In this document: positions 44,043 through 53,390 of the stretch, in pieces | Numbering within the stretch: position 1 is the first letter of the stretch | Layout of the letters: every line of letters starts with the position of its first letter | NCBI GenBank assembly: GCA_934617425.1 | Contig: CAKTUD010000004.1 | Span: 62,001 to 126,000 of the forward strand | DNA: 64,000 bases | From: an uncultured Eggerthellaceae bacterium | GTDB lineage: Bacteria > Actinomycetota > Coriobacteriia > Coriobacteriales > Eggerthellaceae | Reading direction: 5' to 3' | Notes under the pieces: model-generated | What the model was told of the DNA's origin: nothing | Database searches by the model: none | Seen by the model: the letters and a program-made list of their open reading frames with translations, nothing else | Made by a program: the position numbers and the translations under genes

Positions 44043-45332
44043 ATGAGCATCATCGTTGATGTTTACGGTCGCGAGGTTTTGGATTCGCGTGGCAATCCTA
44101 CGGTGGAAGTCGAGGTTTTGCTCGACGATGGCTCCATGGGTCGCGCAATCGTTCCCTCGGGTGCATCGACGGGCGCTTTCGAGGCTGTTGAGCTTCGCGA
44201 TGGCGACAAGGATCGCTATCTTGGGAAAGGCGTTTTAAACGCGGTCGATTACGTTAACACCGAAGTTGCCGATGTCCTCTATGGCATGGACGCGACCGAT
44301 CAGCGTGCTCTTGATGAAGCCATGATTGAAGCCGACGGAACAAGCAATAAGGGCAAATTCGGAGCAAACGCCATTTTGGGTGCATCTCTTGCTGCTGCCC
44401 GCGCTGCCGCTAATTCGTCTGAGCTTCCTCTTTACAAGTATGTTGGCGGCCCGAACGCGCATCTGCTGCCTACGCCGATGATGAATATTCTCAACGGCGG
44501 TGTTCATGCCGATAATAACGTCGACTTCCAAGAGTTCATGATAATGCCCGTGGGCGCCGAATCGTTCCATGAGGCTCTTCGCTGGTGCGCTGAGATTTAC
44601 CATACTCTGAAGAAGGTTCTTCACGAGGCGGGTCTTGGCGGCGGGGTTGGCGATGAGGGCGGTCTCGCGCCCAACTTCACCAAGAACTCCGAACCTCTCG
44701 AGTACATAAAGAAAGCGTGCGAGGCTGCGGGCTACACTCCTGGCGAGGACATCATGTTCGCGATGGATCCTGCTTCCACGGAATTCTATAACGCCGAGAC
44801 GGGCATGTACGAACTCGCGGGCGAGGGTCGTTCGCTCACGAGCGCCGAGATGGTCGATTATTGGGAGGCTTTGGTCGACGAGTTCCCCATCATCTCCATC
44901 GAGGACGGCATGGCCGAGGAAGACTGGGATGGCTGGAAGATGCTGACCGAGCGCATCGGCGATCGCGTGCAGTTGGTTGGCGACGATCTGTTTGTTACCA
45001 ACTCGACTCGTTTGAAGAAGGGCATCGAGTTGGGTTGCGCCAACGCTATTCTTATCAAAGTGAACCAGATCGGCAGCCTTACCGAAACCCTCGAAGCGAT
45101 GGAGATGGCGAAGCGGGCTGGTTATACCTGCATCGTGAGCCACCGTTCCGGCGAGACCGAGGATACCACTATCGCCGATTTGGCTGTTGCGACCAACGCC
45201 GGCCAGATTAAAACCGGCGCTCCTTGCCGTTCTGACCGCATTGCCAAATACAACCAGCTTCTTCGCATCGAGGAAGACCTTGGCGGTCAGGCGCGCTATG
45301 CTGGTCGTGATGCCTTCTATAACCTGCGTTAG
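44043..45332 (+). CDS. eno: Enolase
   Basis: 429 residues from the ATG at 44043 with GAGGAGG upstream. VYGREVLDSRGNPTVEVEV, GASTGAFEAVELRDGDK, the metal ligand regions (FAMDPASTEFY, SIEDGMAEEDWDGW, LVGDDLFVTN), the catalytic Lys in LIKVNQIG and SHRSGETEDTTIADLAVA are intact. It interconverts 2-phosphoglycerate and phosphoenolpyruvate. The frame is open upstream to 43914 but that part overlaps the end of ecfT. A GGTATCAT box at 43969-43976 may be its -10. Confidence 0.98.
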   Translation: MSIIVDVYGREVLDSRGNPTVEVEVLLDDGSMGRAIVPSGASTGAFEAVELRDGDKDRYLGKGVLNAVDYVNTEVADVLYGMDATDQRALDEAMIEADGTSNKGKFGANAILGASLAAARAAANSSELPLYKYVGGPNAHLLPTPMMNILNGGVHADNNVDFQEFMIMPVGAESFHEALRWCAEIYHTLKKVLHEAGLGGGVGDEGGLAPNFTKNSEPLEYIKKACEAAGYTPGEDIMFAMDPASTEFYNAETGMYELAGEGRSLTSAEMVDYWEALVDEFPIISIEDGMAEEDWDGWKMLTERIGDRVQLVGDDLFVTNSTRLKKGIELGCANAILIKVNQIGSLTETLEAMEMAKRAGYTCIVSHRSGETEDTTIADLAVATNAGQIKTGAPCRSDRIAKYNQLLRIEEDLGGQARYAGRDAFYNLR

Positions 45333-45369
45333 CGCCGGTTACGCAAATCGTTTAAGTTGCATGAGCCGC

Positions 45370-45403
45370 AAAGCCGCGCGCCTTTTGGGTACGCGGCTTT
45401 TTT
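45370..45403 (+). terminator. Terminator after eno
   Basis: AAAGCCGCG pairs with CGCGGCTTT around a 13-base loop, ending in six T. It lies 38 bases after the enolase stop; the remaining space to thyX (45404-45572) holds no gene that I can support. Confidence 0.9.
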
Positions 45404-45572
45404 CGTAGATGGGCGAAGCCACGCGTGGCGCTTTACGGCGGAGGGCGTCACCCGTGCGAGATATCTTTAGATTTCGCCGCCGTCCGAGGGAATGGTGTAT
45501 TGAGCGAAAAATCGACGCAGGGTATACGCTGCGCGCGTATCATGAGCGCAAGCGAAATGAGAGGGGACCGAT

Positions 45573-46283
45573 ATGCGAGTCGAACTTTTGTACCACACAC
45601 CAAACCCGGAGCGCGCGATCGCCACTGCCGCGCGTCTTTGCTATGCCCCTATCGGCGCCTCCGAGCTCATGGAGGAAATGGGAGCCAAACGTATGTACAG
45701 CGTGCTTAGCACGGTGCTTGCGGGTGGTCATTTTTCCACACTCGAGCATGCGAGTTTCACTTTCGCTATTGAGGGGGTTTCGCGTACTCTCACGCATCAG
45801 CTGGTTCGCCATCGTTTGGCAAGTTACGAGCAGCAGAGTCAGCGCTATGTGAAGTATAAAGACGGCATCGAGGTCGTGAAGCCGCAGACCATAGCGGACG
45901 ACCCTGACGCCTCCAAGCGTTTCGATGCGCTCATCGCCGATATCCAGGCTGCATATGAGGAGTTTCTTGAGGTGGGCATCCCCGCCGAGGATGCGCGTTA
46001 TGTGCTGCCCAATGCTACCGAGACGAAACTCATCATGACGATGAATGCTCGCGAGCTCCGTCATTTCTTTGACATACGTTGCTGCAATCGCGCTCAATGG
46101 GAGATTCGCGAGATGGCTTGGAAGATGCTCGATTTGGTGCGCCCTGTCGCGCCGTACGTATTTTGCGATGCCGGCCCCGGATGCGTTCGCGGTGGTTGTC
46201 CCGAGGGTAAAATGTGTTGCGGAAACCCCTTTCCGAAGGTCGAGCGCCCTTCGGCGGAGGAGATGGCTGCTCGCGCGGAGTAG
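45573..46283 (+). CDS. thyX: Flavin-dependent thymidylate synthase
   Basis: 236 residues. The ThyX motif is RHRLASYEQQSQRY (about residues 79-92), with GHFSTLEHASFTF before it and MNARELRHFFDIRCCNRAQWEIR after it. The enzyme makes dTMP from dUMP with methylene-THF, FAD and NADPH, and replaces ThyA in many anaerobes. The C-terminus has a Cys-rich segment (CDAGPGCVRGGCPEGKMCCG) that may bind metal. GAGGGG is upstream. Ends at an intrinsic terminator. Confidence 0.96.
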   Translation: MRVELLYHTPNPERAIATAARLCYAPIGASELMEEMGAKRMYSVLSTVLAGGHFSTLEHASFTFAIEGVSRTLTHQLVRHRLASYEQQSQRYVKYKDGIEVVKPQTIADDPDASKRFDALIADIQAAYEEFLEVGIPAEDARYVLPNATETKLIMTMNARELRHFFDIRCCNRAQWEIREMAWKMLDLVRPVAPYVFCDAGPGCVRGGCPEGKMCCGNPFPKVERPSAEEMAARAE

Positions 46284-46311
46284 ATTCCGCCCGAAAGCTT
46301 CGTGGATCGCG

Positions 46312-46344
46312 AATGCGCTGCACCAGGGGTGCGGCGCATTTTTT
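46312..46344 (+). terminator. Terminator after thyX, just before the next start
   Basis: AATGCGCTGCACC pairs over 13 positions (one G-U) with GGTGCGGCGCATT around a three-base loop and runs into six T. It ends 20 bases before the GTG of the DUF1385 gene and rules out the upstream in-frame GTG at 46302 as a start. Confidence 0.9.
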
Positions 46345-46364
46345 ATCGAGAAAAGGACGAATGC

Positions 46365-47552
46365 GTGCCCGAACGGAAAAGCGACCTATCCCGTGCCTTT
46401 TCGGAGGACGGTCGATTGAAAACCCATATAGGCGGTCAGGCGCTGCTTGAGGGCGTTATGATGCGCGGCAAACGCACCTGGGCCGTCGCCGTGCGCGAGC
46501 CTGATGGCGGCATATATGTTGAAGAGCATGAACTCGCTAGCGGAAAGCAGGAAAATGCATGGTTGCATTGGCCTCTCGTCCGTGGTTGCCGTGCTTTTGT
46601 CGAGTCGCTGGTGTTGGGCTGCAAGGCATTGAGCATCGCCGTCGAACATGCTTTCGTCGAAGATGCTGAAGATGTCGAAGATGTTGCTCCATTTGATGGC
46701 GCCGCTGTCCCAACGTCCGCTGGGGGCGAGACTACCGTATCTTCCGCCCGCGCCGAGGAAGAGTTGGTGCGGGTAGACGGCGAATCTTCAAAAGAGCCGA
46801 AGCCGGCTTTGAACAACGTGGACATGGTTGCCTCGATGGCCATAGGCTTGATGCTGGGTATCGTGTTGTTCATCGTGGCGCCGGCGTTCGCCACCAACCT
46901 CATCGTCGGCGAATACGATGCGAACACGCTTTTGTGGAACGTGGTTGATGGATTGCTGCGCATCGTCGTGTTCGTGTTTTACATATGGCTGATAGGTCGC
47001 ATGGACGACATCGACCGCATGTACGGATACCACGGCGCCGAGCACAAAACCATTCATTGCTACGAGCATGGTTTGCCGTTGACGCCCGAAAACGCGGCGC
47101 AGTTTCCGCGCTTGCATGTGCGCTGCGGGACTGCGTTTTTGATCATGGTGATGATCATCGCCATTTTCGTTTACACCGTCACTCCGCTGAATTCGCTCAT
47201 CAGCGCTTGGGGTGTGCCCGACGGCGCTCCGAAGCTCGCGCTGGTTATAATTGCACGCATTCTTCTGATGCCGATAATCGCTGGAGTCTCCTATGAGATA
47301 ACCGTGAAATGGGCGGGGTCGCATCCCGATAACCCTTTGGTGAAGGTGGTGCTGTGGCCTGGTTTGCAGATGCAGTATCTCACCACGCGCGAGCCAGGTA
47401 GGGGTGAGCTCGAATGCGCTATCGCCGCTATGGAGGCGGTTGTGAAATCGGAAGGTGCAAGCGAATCGTATGCGACAGCCTGCGGCGATTTGCCGCAATG
47501 CGGGCCCGAAGCCGCGAGGTGCGATTTGCCGGAATCCGGGGTGGCACAATGA
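46365..47552 (+). CDS. DUF1385 membrane protein
   Basis: 395 residues, GTG start after AAAAGGA. The opening THIGGQALLEGVMMRGKRTWAVAVR and the later YHGAEHKTIHCYEHGLPLT are the conserved DUF1385 motifs, including the His/Glu cluster that could bind metal. Four membrane segments lie at about residues 165-190, 205-222, 260-278 and 295-318. An acidic insert (VEDAEDVEDVAPFDGAA onward) splits the first domain. Function unknown in the family; in other bacteria it lies near prfA and rpmE. Its stop overlaps the trmB start by the sequence ATGA. Confidence 0.86.
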   Translation: MPERKSDLSRAFSEDGRLKTHIGGQALLEGVMMRGKRTWAVAVREPDGGIYVEEHELASGKQENAWLHWPLVRGCRAFVESLVLGCKALSIAVEHAFVEDAEDVEDVAPFDGAAVPTSAGGETTVSSARAEEELVRVDGESSKEPKPALNNVDMVASMAIGLMLGIVLFIVAPAFATNLIVGEYDANTLLWNVVDGLLRIVVFVFYIWLIGRMDDIDRMYGYHGAEHKTIHCYEHGLPLTPENAAQFPRLHVRCGTAFLIMVMIIAIFVYTVTPLNSLISAWGVPDGAPKLALVIIARILLMPIIAGVSYEITVKWAGSHPDNPLVKVVLWPGLQMQYLTTREPGRGELECAIAAMEAVVKSEGASESYATACGDLPQCGPEAARCDLPESGVAQ

Positions 47553-48442
47553 CGCGTACGGCAAGATCGCGCAAGCACCGCGGTTTTGATCTCGATAAGC
47601 GTATCGCGGCCGTCGAATCGCATATCGAGAGGCATCCTCACGCTTGGCAAGGCGTTTGGCGAAAATGGCAACCGGCGCCTCCCGATGGGAAATTGCTTTC
47701 GAGCTTTTTAGATGGTAAGGATCCCGGACAATATGATCCGCACGCTTCGCGCTGGAAGGAAATCCGCGTCGATTTGGGTTGCGGCAAGGGGGCGTTTACC
47801 GTCGAATGCGCCAAAGCATCGCCTGACATCTTGTTTGTAGGCATCGATTCCGAACCGGTGTGCGCTATGCATGGCGCCGAGGTGGCGAAGGCTGCAGGCG
47901 TCGAGAATGCCGTCTTCACGCTTGATGAAGACCCCCACATGGAATGTCTTTTCGGCGAGGGCGAGGTCTCTGCCATCTACATGAACTTCCCGGCTCCGTT
48001 TCCTAAAAAGAAACAGGTGGGAAAGCGCCTTACTTATGTCGACCGGTTGCTGGCGTATCGCCAGGTTCTTGCCGACGACGGGGAACTTTGGTTGAAGACC
48101 GACAGCCGCCCTCTGTTCGATTTCAGTCTTGCGCAACTCGATCTCGCAGGTTTCGATGTGGTGTGGCAGACCGAAGATTGCCGCTCGGCTCATCCCGACG
48201 ATCCATTCACGTTGTACGAAGAAAAGCTTTCCGCTAAAGGCGCGCGCGTTTTCGCTTTGTGCGCCAGGCAAGGCAAGCTCGAGCCTCCCGCGGCGAAAGA
48301 CATCGTGCAGACGATGCCATTGAGCTTGTACGATTACCTCCCCGACGACCTTGAGAGCATGGAATACATCCCTCACGGGATGGAAAACGGCGTCGAGAAT
48401 CTTTTGAACAGGAGAAGAAAGCTCGGAGAAGCTGGCAAGTAG
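47549..48442 (+). CDS. trmB: tRNA (guanine-N7)-methyltransferase TrmB, divergent active site
   Basis: 297 residues, coupled to the preceding gene by a four-base overlap. The SAM site reads VDLGCGKGAFTVECAKASPDILFVGID, and KTDSRPLFDFS and FTLYEEKLSAKG complete the family. The central motif usually reads NFxDPWPKKRHxKRRL; here it is NFPAPFPKKKQVGKRL, so the conserved Asp is Ala and the conserved His is Gln. TrmB forms m7G46 in tRNA. These changes could mean a shifted mechanism, another substrate or lost activity. The N-terminal extension of about 80 residues is longer than usual. Confidence 0.85.
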   Translation: MTRTARSRKHRGFDLDKRIAAVESHIERHPHAWQGVWRKWQPAPPDGKLLSSFLDGKDPGQYDPHASRWKEIRVDLGCGKGAFTVECAKASPDILFVGIDSEPVCAMHGAEVAKAAGVENAVFTLDEDPHMECLFGEGEVSAIYMNFPAPFPKKKQVGKRLTYVDRLLAYRQVLADDGELWLKTDSRPLFDFSLAQLDLAGFDVVWQTEDCRSAHPDDPFTLYEEKLSAKGARVFALCARQGKLEPPAAKDIVQTMPLSLYDYLPDDLESMEYIPHGMENGVENLLNRRRKLGEAGK

Positions 48443-48754
48443 CGTGCCTGTTGCATGCTATGCGGGATGCCAGGTCGCGGTCTTGCGGTGTTTAGGCGGC
48501 TTTTAGGCGGATTTCCAACACTCGATTACACATAGGTGACAATATCGGCTTCGCTGATTGTCTTGCTGTGTTGTGCTGAAAATCGTGTATGCTAAAGCCT
48601 GCTTAACTTGCGTTTCGCCAAGTTGGCTGCCCAATGATAACGGGCGCAGCAATGCGCGCTTTTTAGAAAGCCCCACACGTTAATAATTTCAAGGGCTATC
48701 CGTGTGAACGAATCCGACCGTGGAAGACGGTCGTTGCGAGGGGGGAAATACCTC
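48443..48754 (+). other. 312-base non-coding region before topA
   Basis: No gene seen. It contains TATGCT at 48588-48593 as a possible -10 box, then a series of potential hairpins: AACTTGCG/CGCCAAGTT (48605-48624), GCGCA-GCAA-TGCGC followed by GCTTTTT (48644-48664), CACACG/CGTGTG (48673-48706) and CGACCG-N7-CGGTCG (48715-48733). The second hairpin looks like a weak attenuator. Confidence 0.4.
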
Positions 48755-51316
48755 ATGAAACTTGTGGTGACAGAGAAAAACGATGCTGCCGAGAAGATCG
48801 CCGATCTTTTGGGATCGTCGAAGCCCAAGAAGGACAAGGTTTTCTCGACGCCGGTGTATCGTTTTACCGTTGCCGGGGAAGAGTGGGTGACCATCGGCCT
48901 GCGCGGTCATATCCTCGAGCCCGATTTCACGCCGCAGCTCGTTTATAAGAAGCGCGGTGGCTGGAACGGCGTGACCGAAGCGGGCGAAATCGTTCCTGCG
49001 GATATTCCCGCGAGCCTTGCGAAGCCCCCGTACAAATCGAAGCGCAAGCCGTTTCTGCCCGATGGCATCGAGCTGAAGTCGTGGAAGATGGATGCCCTGC
49101 CCTATTTGGTCTATGCCCCGATCGAGAAGCTTCCCAAAGAGAAAGACATCATCAGGTCGCTGAAGAACTTGGCAAAAAAAGCTGATTCCATCGTCATAGC
49201 GACTGACTTCGATCGCGAAGGCGAGCTCATCGGTTCCGATGCGCTTTCTTGCATCAAGGAAGTAAACGATACGGCGCCTGTTTCCCGTGCGCGCTATTCC
49301 GCCTTCACCAAGGAGGAGATAACGCACGCCTTTGACAACCTCGTCGATCTCGACACCAACCTTGCGCAGGCCGGTGCATCCCGTCAGGACATCGATCTTA
49401 TTTGGGGCGCGGTGCTTACGCGCTATCTCACGCTGGTCAAATTCGCCGGCTATGGCAACGTGCGTTCGTCAGGTCGAGTGCAAACCCCCACGTTGGCCCT
49501 TATCGTCGCCAAGGAGCGCGAGCGCATGGCCTTCGTTCCCGAGGACTACTGGGTTATCCGTGGCAAATTCGGCGAAGGTGACAGTTCCTTTGAGGCATCG
49601 CATGCGGTGTCCCGCTTCAAGACTCAGGCCGAGGCTGATTCCGCGATGGCGCATGTGAAGGACGCGAAAACAGCGACGGTGAAAGAGATCGCCAAGCGGA
49701 AGCGCACGGTGAAGCCCCCTGCGCCGTTCAATACGACTTCTCTCATGGCTGCGGCCGCCGCCGAGGGCATAAGCCCTGCGCGCACGATGCGTTTGGCCGA
49801 AAGCCTTTACATGGATGGTTATATCAGCTATCCACGCGTCGACAACACCGTCTATCCCTCGTCGTTGAATCTTGCCGAAACGGTGAAGACTATTTCGGGT
49901 AACCCGGCATATGCCGAATATTGCCAGAAGATCCTTTCAAAGGGCAAGATAGTGCCGACTCGCGGCAAGCAGCAAGATACCGACCACCCACCTATATACC
50001 CGACGGCGAAGGCAACCCCGGACGATCTCGATGCCTCGAAGTACAAGCTGTACAACCTCATTGCGCGTAGGTTCTTGGCTACGCTTTCGGATGCCGCCAC
50101 GGTGGAGGGCACCAAAGTGACGCTTGATGTCGCAGGTGAGGATTTCGCTGCACGCGGCGACGTAACCGTTGCTGCGGGCTTTCGAGCGATTTATCCCTAC
50201 GGCGTGAAAAAAGACGAGCAACTGCCTGCTCTTTCCGAAGGCCAGATCATCGCTTTCGGTGGTGCTACTTGCACTAAAAAGCAAACCGAGCCGCCGGCGC
50301 GCTATAGCCAGGGCAAACTTATTCAAGAGATGGAAAAACTTGGATTGGGCACGAAATCCACGCGTCATTCCATCATCCAGCGTTTATACGACGTGAAGTA
50401 CGTGCAGAACGATCCGATCGAGCCTTCTCAGTTGGGCATGGCCGTATGCGATGCTCTTGACAAGTACGCTCCCCATATCACGCATCCAGAGATGACGGCC
50501 GAGCTCGAGCAGGAGATGAACAGCATAGCTGCAGGCAAAAGCACGAAAGATAGCGTGGTTGCCGACTCGCGCGCTCTATTGGCTGGTCAGCTCGATGAGC
50601 TGTTGCCCCATGCTGAGGAGGTAAAAGATGCCCTTGCCGATGCCGTTGCGGCCGATGCCTATGTGGGCAAATGCCCCAAGTGCGGCAAGGATCTGCAAAT
50701 CCGAGCCTCCAACAAAACAAAATCGATGTTCATCGGCTGTTCGGGGTGGCCCGATTGCGACGTTACCTACCCACTTCCCAAAGGCAAGGTCGAATCGGTG
50801 CCGGATCTTTGCCCTGTTTGCGGGATGCCACAGGTTAAGGTGACGGCCTTCCGGTCGAAGCCGCGCATTATCTGCATCGATCCCAATTGCGAGTCGAACA
50901 AAGAGCCCGACATCGTGGTGGGTATGTGCCCTACCTGCGCCGCGAAGGGCAAAGAATCGAAGCTCATCGCGCAAAAGAACCCACGCACGCTCAAACGCTT
51001 CATTCGCTGCGAGAATTACGAGGAATGCGAGACCAGTTATCCGTTACCGCAGTACGGCAAGCTCGCACCGACTGAGGAAACATGCGAGGCGTGCGGCGCG
51101 CCCTTGGTTGTGGTGACGACGGCGCGTGGGCCGTGGAAGCTTTGCCCCAACTTCGATTGCCCTAGCAAAGAGAAGGGTGATAAGGCTGCAGGTGCTGCGA
51201 AAAAAGCGAAGTCGAGCAAGGGCGCGAAGAAGCCTGCCGCCAAAAAGGCTTCCGCAAAGAAAACTGCGGCTAAGAAGCCGGCGGCGAAAAAGTCCGCTGT
51301 CGACAAAAGCGAATGA
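48755..51316 (+). CDS. topA: Type IA DNA topoisomerase I, archaeal-like
   Basis: 853 residues, GAGGGGGGAA upstream of 48755. The Toprim domain starts KLVVTEKNDAAEKIADLLG and has IATDFDREGELIGSDAL, the archaeal/topoisomerase III form rather than bacterial DPDREGEA. The active-site Tyr is about Tyr359 in YMDGYISYPRVDNTVYPSSL, again the archaeal pattern, and GRVQTPTLALIVAKERE agrees. C-terminal to the core are four CxxC zinc-ribbon units (about residues 635-805) and a Lys/Ala-rich tail of about 40 residues of the type seen in actinobacterial TopA. It relaxes negative supercoils. The GTG at 48704 in the same frame has no ribosome-binding site. Confidence 0.9.
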   Translation: MKLVVTEKNDAAEKIADLLGSSKPKKDKVFSTPVYRFTVAGEEWVTIGLRGHILEPDFTPQLVYKKRGGWNGVTEAGEIVPADIPASLAKPPYKSKRKPFLPDGIELKSWKMDALPYLVYAPIEKLPKEKDIIRSLKNLAKKADSIVIATDFDREGELIGSDALSCIKEVNDTAPVSRARYSAFTKEEITHAFDNLVDLDTNLAQAGASRQDIDLIWGAVLTRYLTLVKFAGYGNVRSSGRVQTPTLALIVAKERERMAFVPEDYWVIRGKFGEGDSSFEASHAVSRFKTQAEADSAMAHVKDAKTATVKEIAKRKRTVKPPAPFNTTSLMAAAAAEGISPARTMRLAESLYMDGYISYPRVDNTVYPSSLNLAETVKTISGNPAYAEYCQKILSKGKIVPTRGKQQDTDHPPIYPTAKATPDDLDASKYKLYNLIARRFLATLSDAATVEGTKVTLDVAGEDFAARGDVTVAAGFRAIYPYGVKKDEQLPALSEGQIIAFGGATCTKKQTEPPARYSQGKLIQEMEKLGLGTKSTRHSIIQRLYDVKYVQNDPIEPSQLGMAVCDALDKYAPHITHPEMTAELEQEMNSIAAGKSTKDSVVADSRALLAGQLDELLPHAEEVKDALADAVAADAYVGKCPKCGKDLQIRASNKTKSMFIGCSGWPDCDVTYPLPKGKVESVPDLCPVCGMPQVKVTAFRSKPRIICIDPNCESNKEPDIVVGMCPTCAAKGKESKLIAQKNPRTLKRFIRCENYEECETSYPLPQYGKLAPTEETCEACGAPLVVVTTARGPWKLCPNFDCPSKEKGDKAAGAAKKAKSSKGAKKPAAKKASAKKTAAKKPAAKKSAVDKSE

Positions 51317-51380
51317 TCGAACGACATCTGCGAAGATGAGGAATCTAAGAAACGATACTATCGAAAAAAAGGAGATCAGC

Positions 51381-52529
51381 ATGAGCGCAATCGATGAGGC
51401 TTTGGAGCTGCATCGCGAGTGGAACGGTAAACTGGAAACCGCTCCCAAAATGAAAGTCGATAGTCGCGAAGCTTTGGCGGTTGCCTACACGCCCGGCGTC
51501 GCCGAGCCTTGCAAAGTCATCGCGAAAGACAAAGAAGCGGCCTATACCTACACGTTAAAGGCGAACACCGTGGCGGTTGTGAGCGACGGAAGCGCTGTTT
51601 TGGGGTTGGGCAACATCGGCCCCGAGGCTGCCATGCCCGTCATGGAGGGCAAATGCGTGCTGTTCAAAGAATTCGGCGACGTGAACGCATTCCCCATCTG
51701 CCTCGATACGCAAGACGTTGACGAGATCGTGCGAGCTGTTCAGATGATTGCCCCAACGTTTGGCGGCATCAACTTGGAGGATATTTCTGCTCCGCGTTGC
51801 TTCGAGATCGAACGTCGGCTTAAAGAGACGCTTGATATTCCGGTATTCCATGATGATCAGCATGGTACGGCGATTGTCGTTTTGTGCGGCGCCATCAATG
51901 CTTTGCGTCTTATCGGCAAGAAGCCCGAAGAGTGCAAGGTTGTGGTGAACGGCTCGGGAGCGGCGGGCATCGCTATCGCGAAGCTGATGTTGAGCTACGG
52001 TTTCAAAGACATGTTGCTTTGCGATTCGAAGGGTATCGTAAGCTCGAAGTCCGAGCGTCTAAACGATGCGAAACGCGAGATGCTCGAGTTCACCAATTTG
52101 GAAGATAGGCAAGGGTCGCTCGCCGACGCCTTGGTAGGTGCGGATATATTCGTGGGCGTTTCCGCAGCGGGTGCTGTTACTGCCGATATGGTAAAGACCA
52201 TGGGTTCTGACCCGGTGATCTTCGCTATGGCGAATCCTGTTCCCGAGATTTATCCCGACGAGGCAAAGGCAGCAGGTGCGCGTGTGGTAGCTACAGGCCG
52301 CTCCGACTTCCCAAACCAAATCAACAACGTCATCGCGTTCCCTGGGATTTTTAAAGGGGCGCTCGAAGGCAGGGCTTCGCAGATTACCGAGGAGATGAAG
52401 ATGGCGGCGGCAATCGCGCTGTCGGGTCTCGTTTCCGACGATCAGCTTTGCGAAGACTTCATCATGCCCGAGCCCTTTGACCCGCGTGCTGCTGAGGTTG
52501 TGTCCGCTGCTGTTAAAAAGTGCCTGTAG
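51381..52529 (+). CDS. NAD(P)-dependent malic enzyme
   Basis: 382 residues, AAAGGAG upstream. Short (bacterial) malic enzyme: YTPGVAEPCKVI, the catalytic Lys in YTLKANTVAVVSDGSAVLGLGNIG, metal ligands in NLEDISAPRCFEIE and VFHDDQHGTAIV, and the dinucleotide fold VVVNGSGAAGIAIAKLM. There is no phosphotransacetylase-like C-terminal domain. It decarboxylates malate to pyruvate. The adjacent fumarase genes (gap 21 bases) place it in a malate-fumarate branch. Confidence 0.95.
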   Translation: MSAIDEALELHREWNGKLETAPKMKVDSREALAVAYTPGVAEPCKVIAKDKEAAYTYTLKANTVAVVSDGSAVLGLGNIGPEAAMPVMEGKCVLFKEFGDVNAFPICLDTQDVDEIVRAVQMIAPTFGGINLEDISAPRCFEIERRLKETLDIPVFHDDQHGTAIVVLCGAINALRLIGKKPEECKVVVNGSGAAGIAIAKLMLSYGFKDMLLCDSKGIVSSKSERLNDAKREMLEFTNLEDRQGSLADALVGADIFVGVSAAGAVTADMVKTMGSDPVIFAMANPVPEIYPDEAKAAGARVVATGRSDFPNQINNVIAFPGIFKGALEGRASQITEEMKMAAAIALSGLVSDDQLCEDFIMPEPFDPRAAEVVSAAVKKCL

Positions 52530-52550
52530 GCTGTTGGATTCGTCGGCATC

Positions 52551-53390
52551 ATGAAGGTAACTAAAGAACAGGTTGCGGATGTTGTCCGCTCGGCTATCCC
52601 CGGTCTTGCGTGCGATGTTCCTGCGGATATCGCAAAGGGTTTGTCCGATGCTTTCGATCGGGAGGAAAATCCACGCGCAAGGGAAGTCCTGCGTTTACTC
52701 GTAGCCAACGCGGAAGTCGCCCGCTGCGATCGCGTTCCCATTTGCCAGGATACGGGCTCTGCATGGGTTTGCTTGGAAATCGGTCCTGACGTCGTGATTT
52801 CGGGCGACGTTCTTTCGGGCGTGAACGATGCTGTCGCCGAAGCTTACATAGCGTCGAATCTGCGCAAGTCGATTGTGCGTGATGCGATTTTCGACCGTTC
52901 CAACACAGGAGACAACACGCCGGCTTTTTGCGAGATCATGCTTTCCGAAAAAGCGGGTGCGCGCGTGCATATCATGCTTAAAGGCGGCGGCTCCGACAAT
53001 GCGAGTCGCGTTTGCATGCTTACTCCGGGTGCTGGCAAACAGGGCATCATCGATTCGCTGCTTGCTTGCGTGCATGAGAAAGCGGCGAATGCTTGCCCGC
53101 CTTTGGTTATAGGCGTGGGCATCGGCGCTACGTTCGATAAGGTTGCGGCTTTGGCAAAACATGCGCTTATGCGTTCTATAGGCGAGCCGGCTGCTGACGA
53201 GCGGACGCGAGCGCTTGAAGAAGAGCTTTTACGAGCGGTCAATGCTACTGGGATAGGCGCAGGAGCTCTTGGTGGCCCGAATACGGCGTTGGCTGTACGT
53301 GTGAACACCGCCCCTTGTCATATCGCTGCCTTGCCTTTGGCGATAAACATGGGGTGCTCGGCTATGAGGAGGGGCACGTATGAGCTCTGA
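52551..53390 (+). CDS. Class I fumarate hydratase (or L-tartrate dehydratase) alpha subunit
   Basis: 279 residues. The three cluster Cys are in ICQDTG, ACPPLVIGVGIGATFDK and NMGCSAMR, matching the [4Fe-4S] two-subunit fumarase/TtdA family. GGGSDNASRVCMLTPGAG is the conserved substrate loop. With the beta subunit it interconverts malate and fumarate. Oxygen-labile clusters of this kind are usual in strict anaerobes. Context with malic enzyme favours fumarase over tartrate dehydratase. Confidence 0.92.
   Translation: MKVTKEQVADVVRSAIPGLACDVPADIAKGLSDAFDREENPRAREVLRLLVANAEVARCDRVPICQDTGSAWVCLEIGPDVVISGDVLSGVNDAVAEAYIASNLRKSIVRDAIFDRSNTGDNTPAFCEIMLSEKAGARVHIMLKGGGSDNASRVCMLTPGAGKQGIIDSLLACVHEKAANACPPLVIGVGIGATFDKVAALAKHALMRSIGEPAADERTRALEEELLRAVNATGIGAGALGGPNTALAVRVNTAPCHIAALPLAINMGCSAMRRGTYEL

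Noticed and set aside
46302..46364. GTG at 46302 as start of the DUF1385 gene
   Set aside because: This stretch is the thyX terminator hairpin and T tract; the GTG at 46365 has a proper ribosome-binding site.
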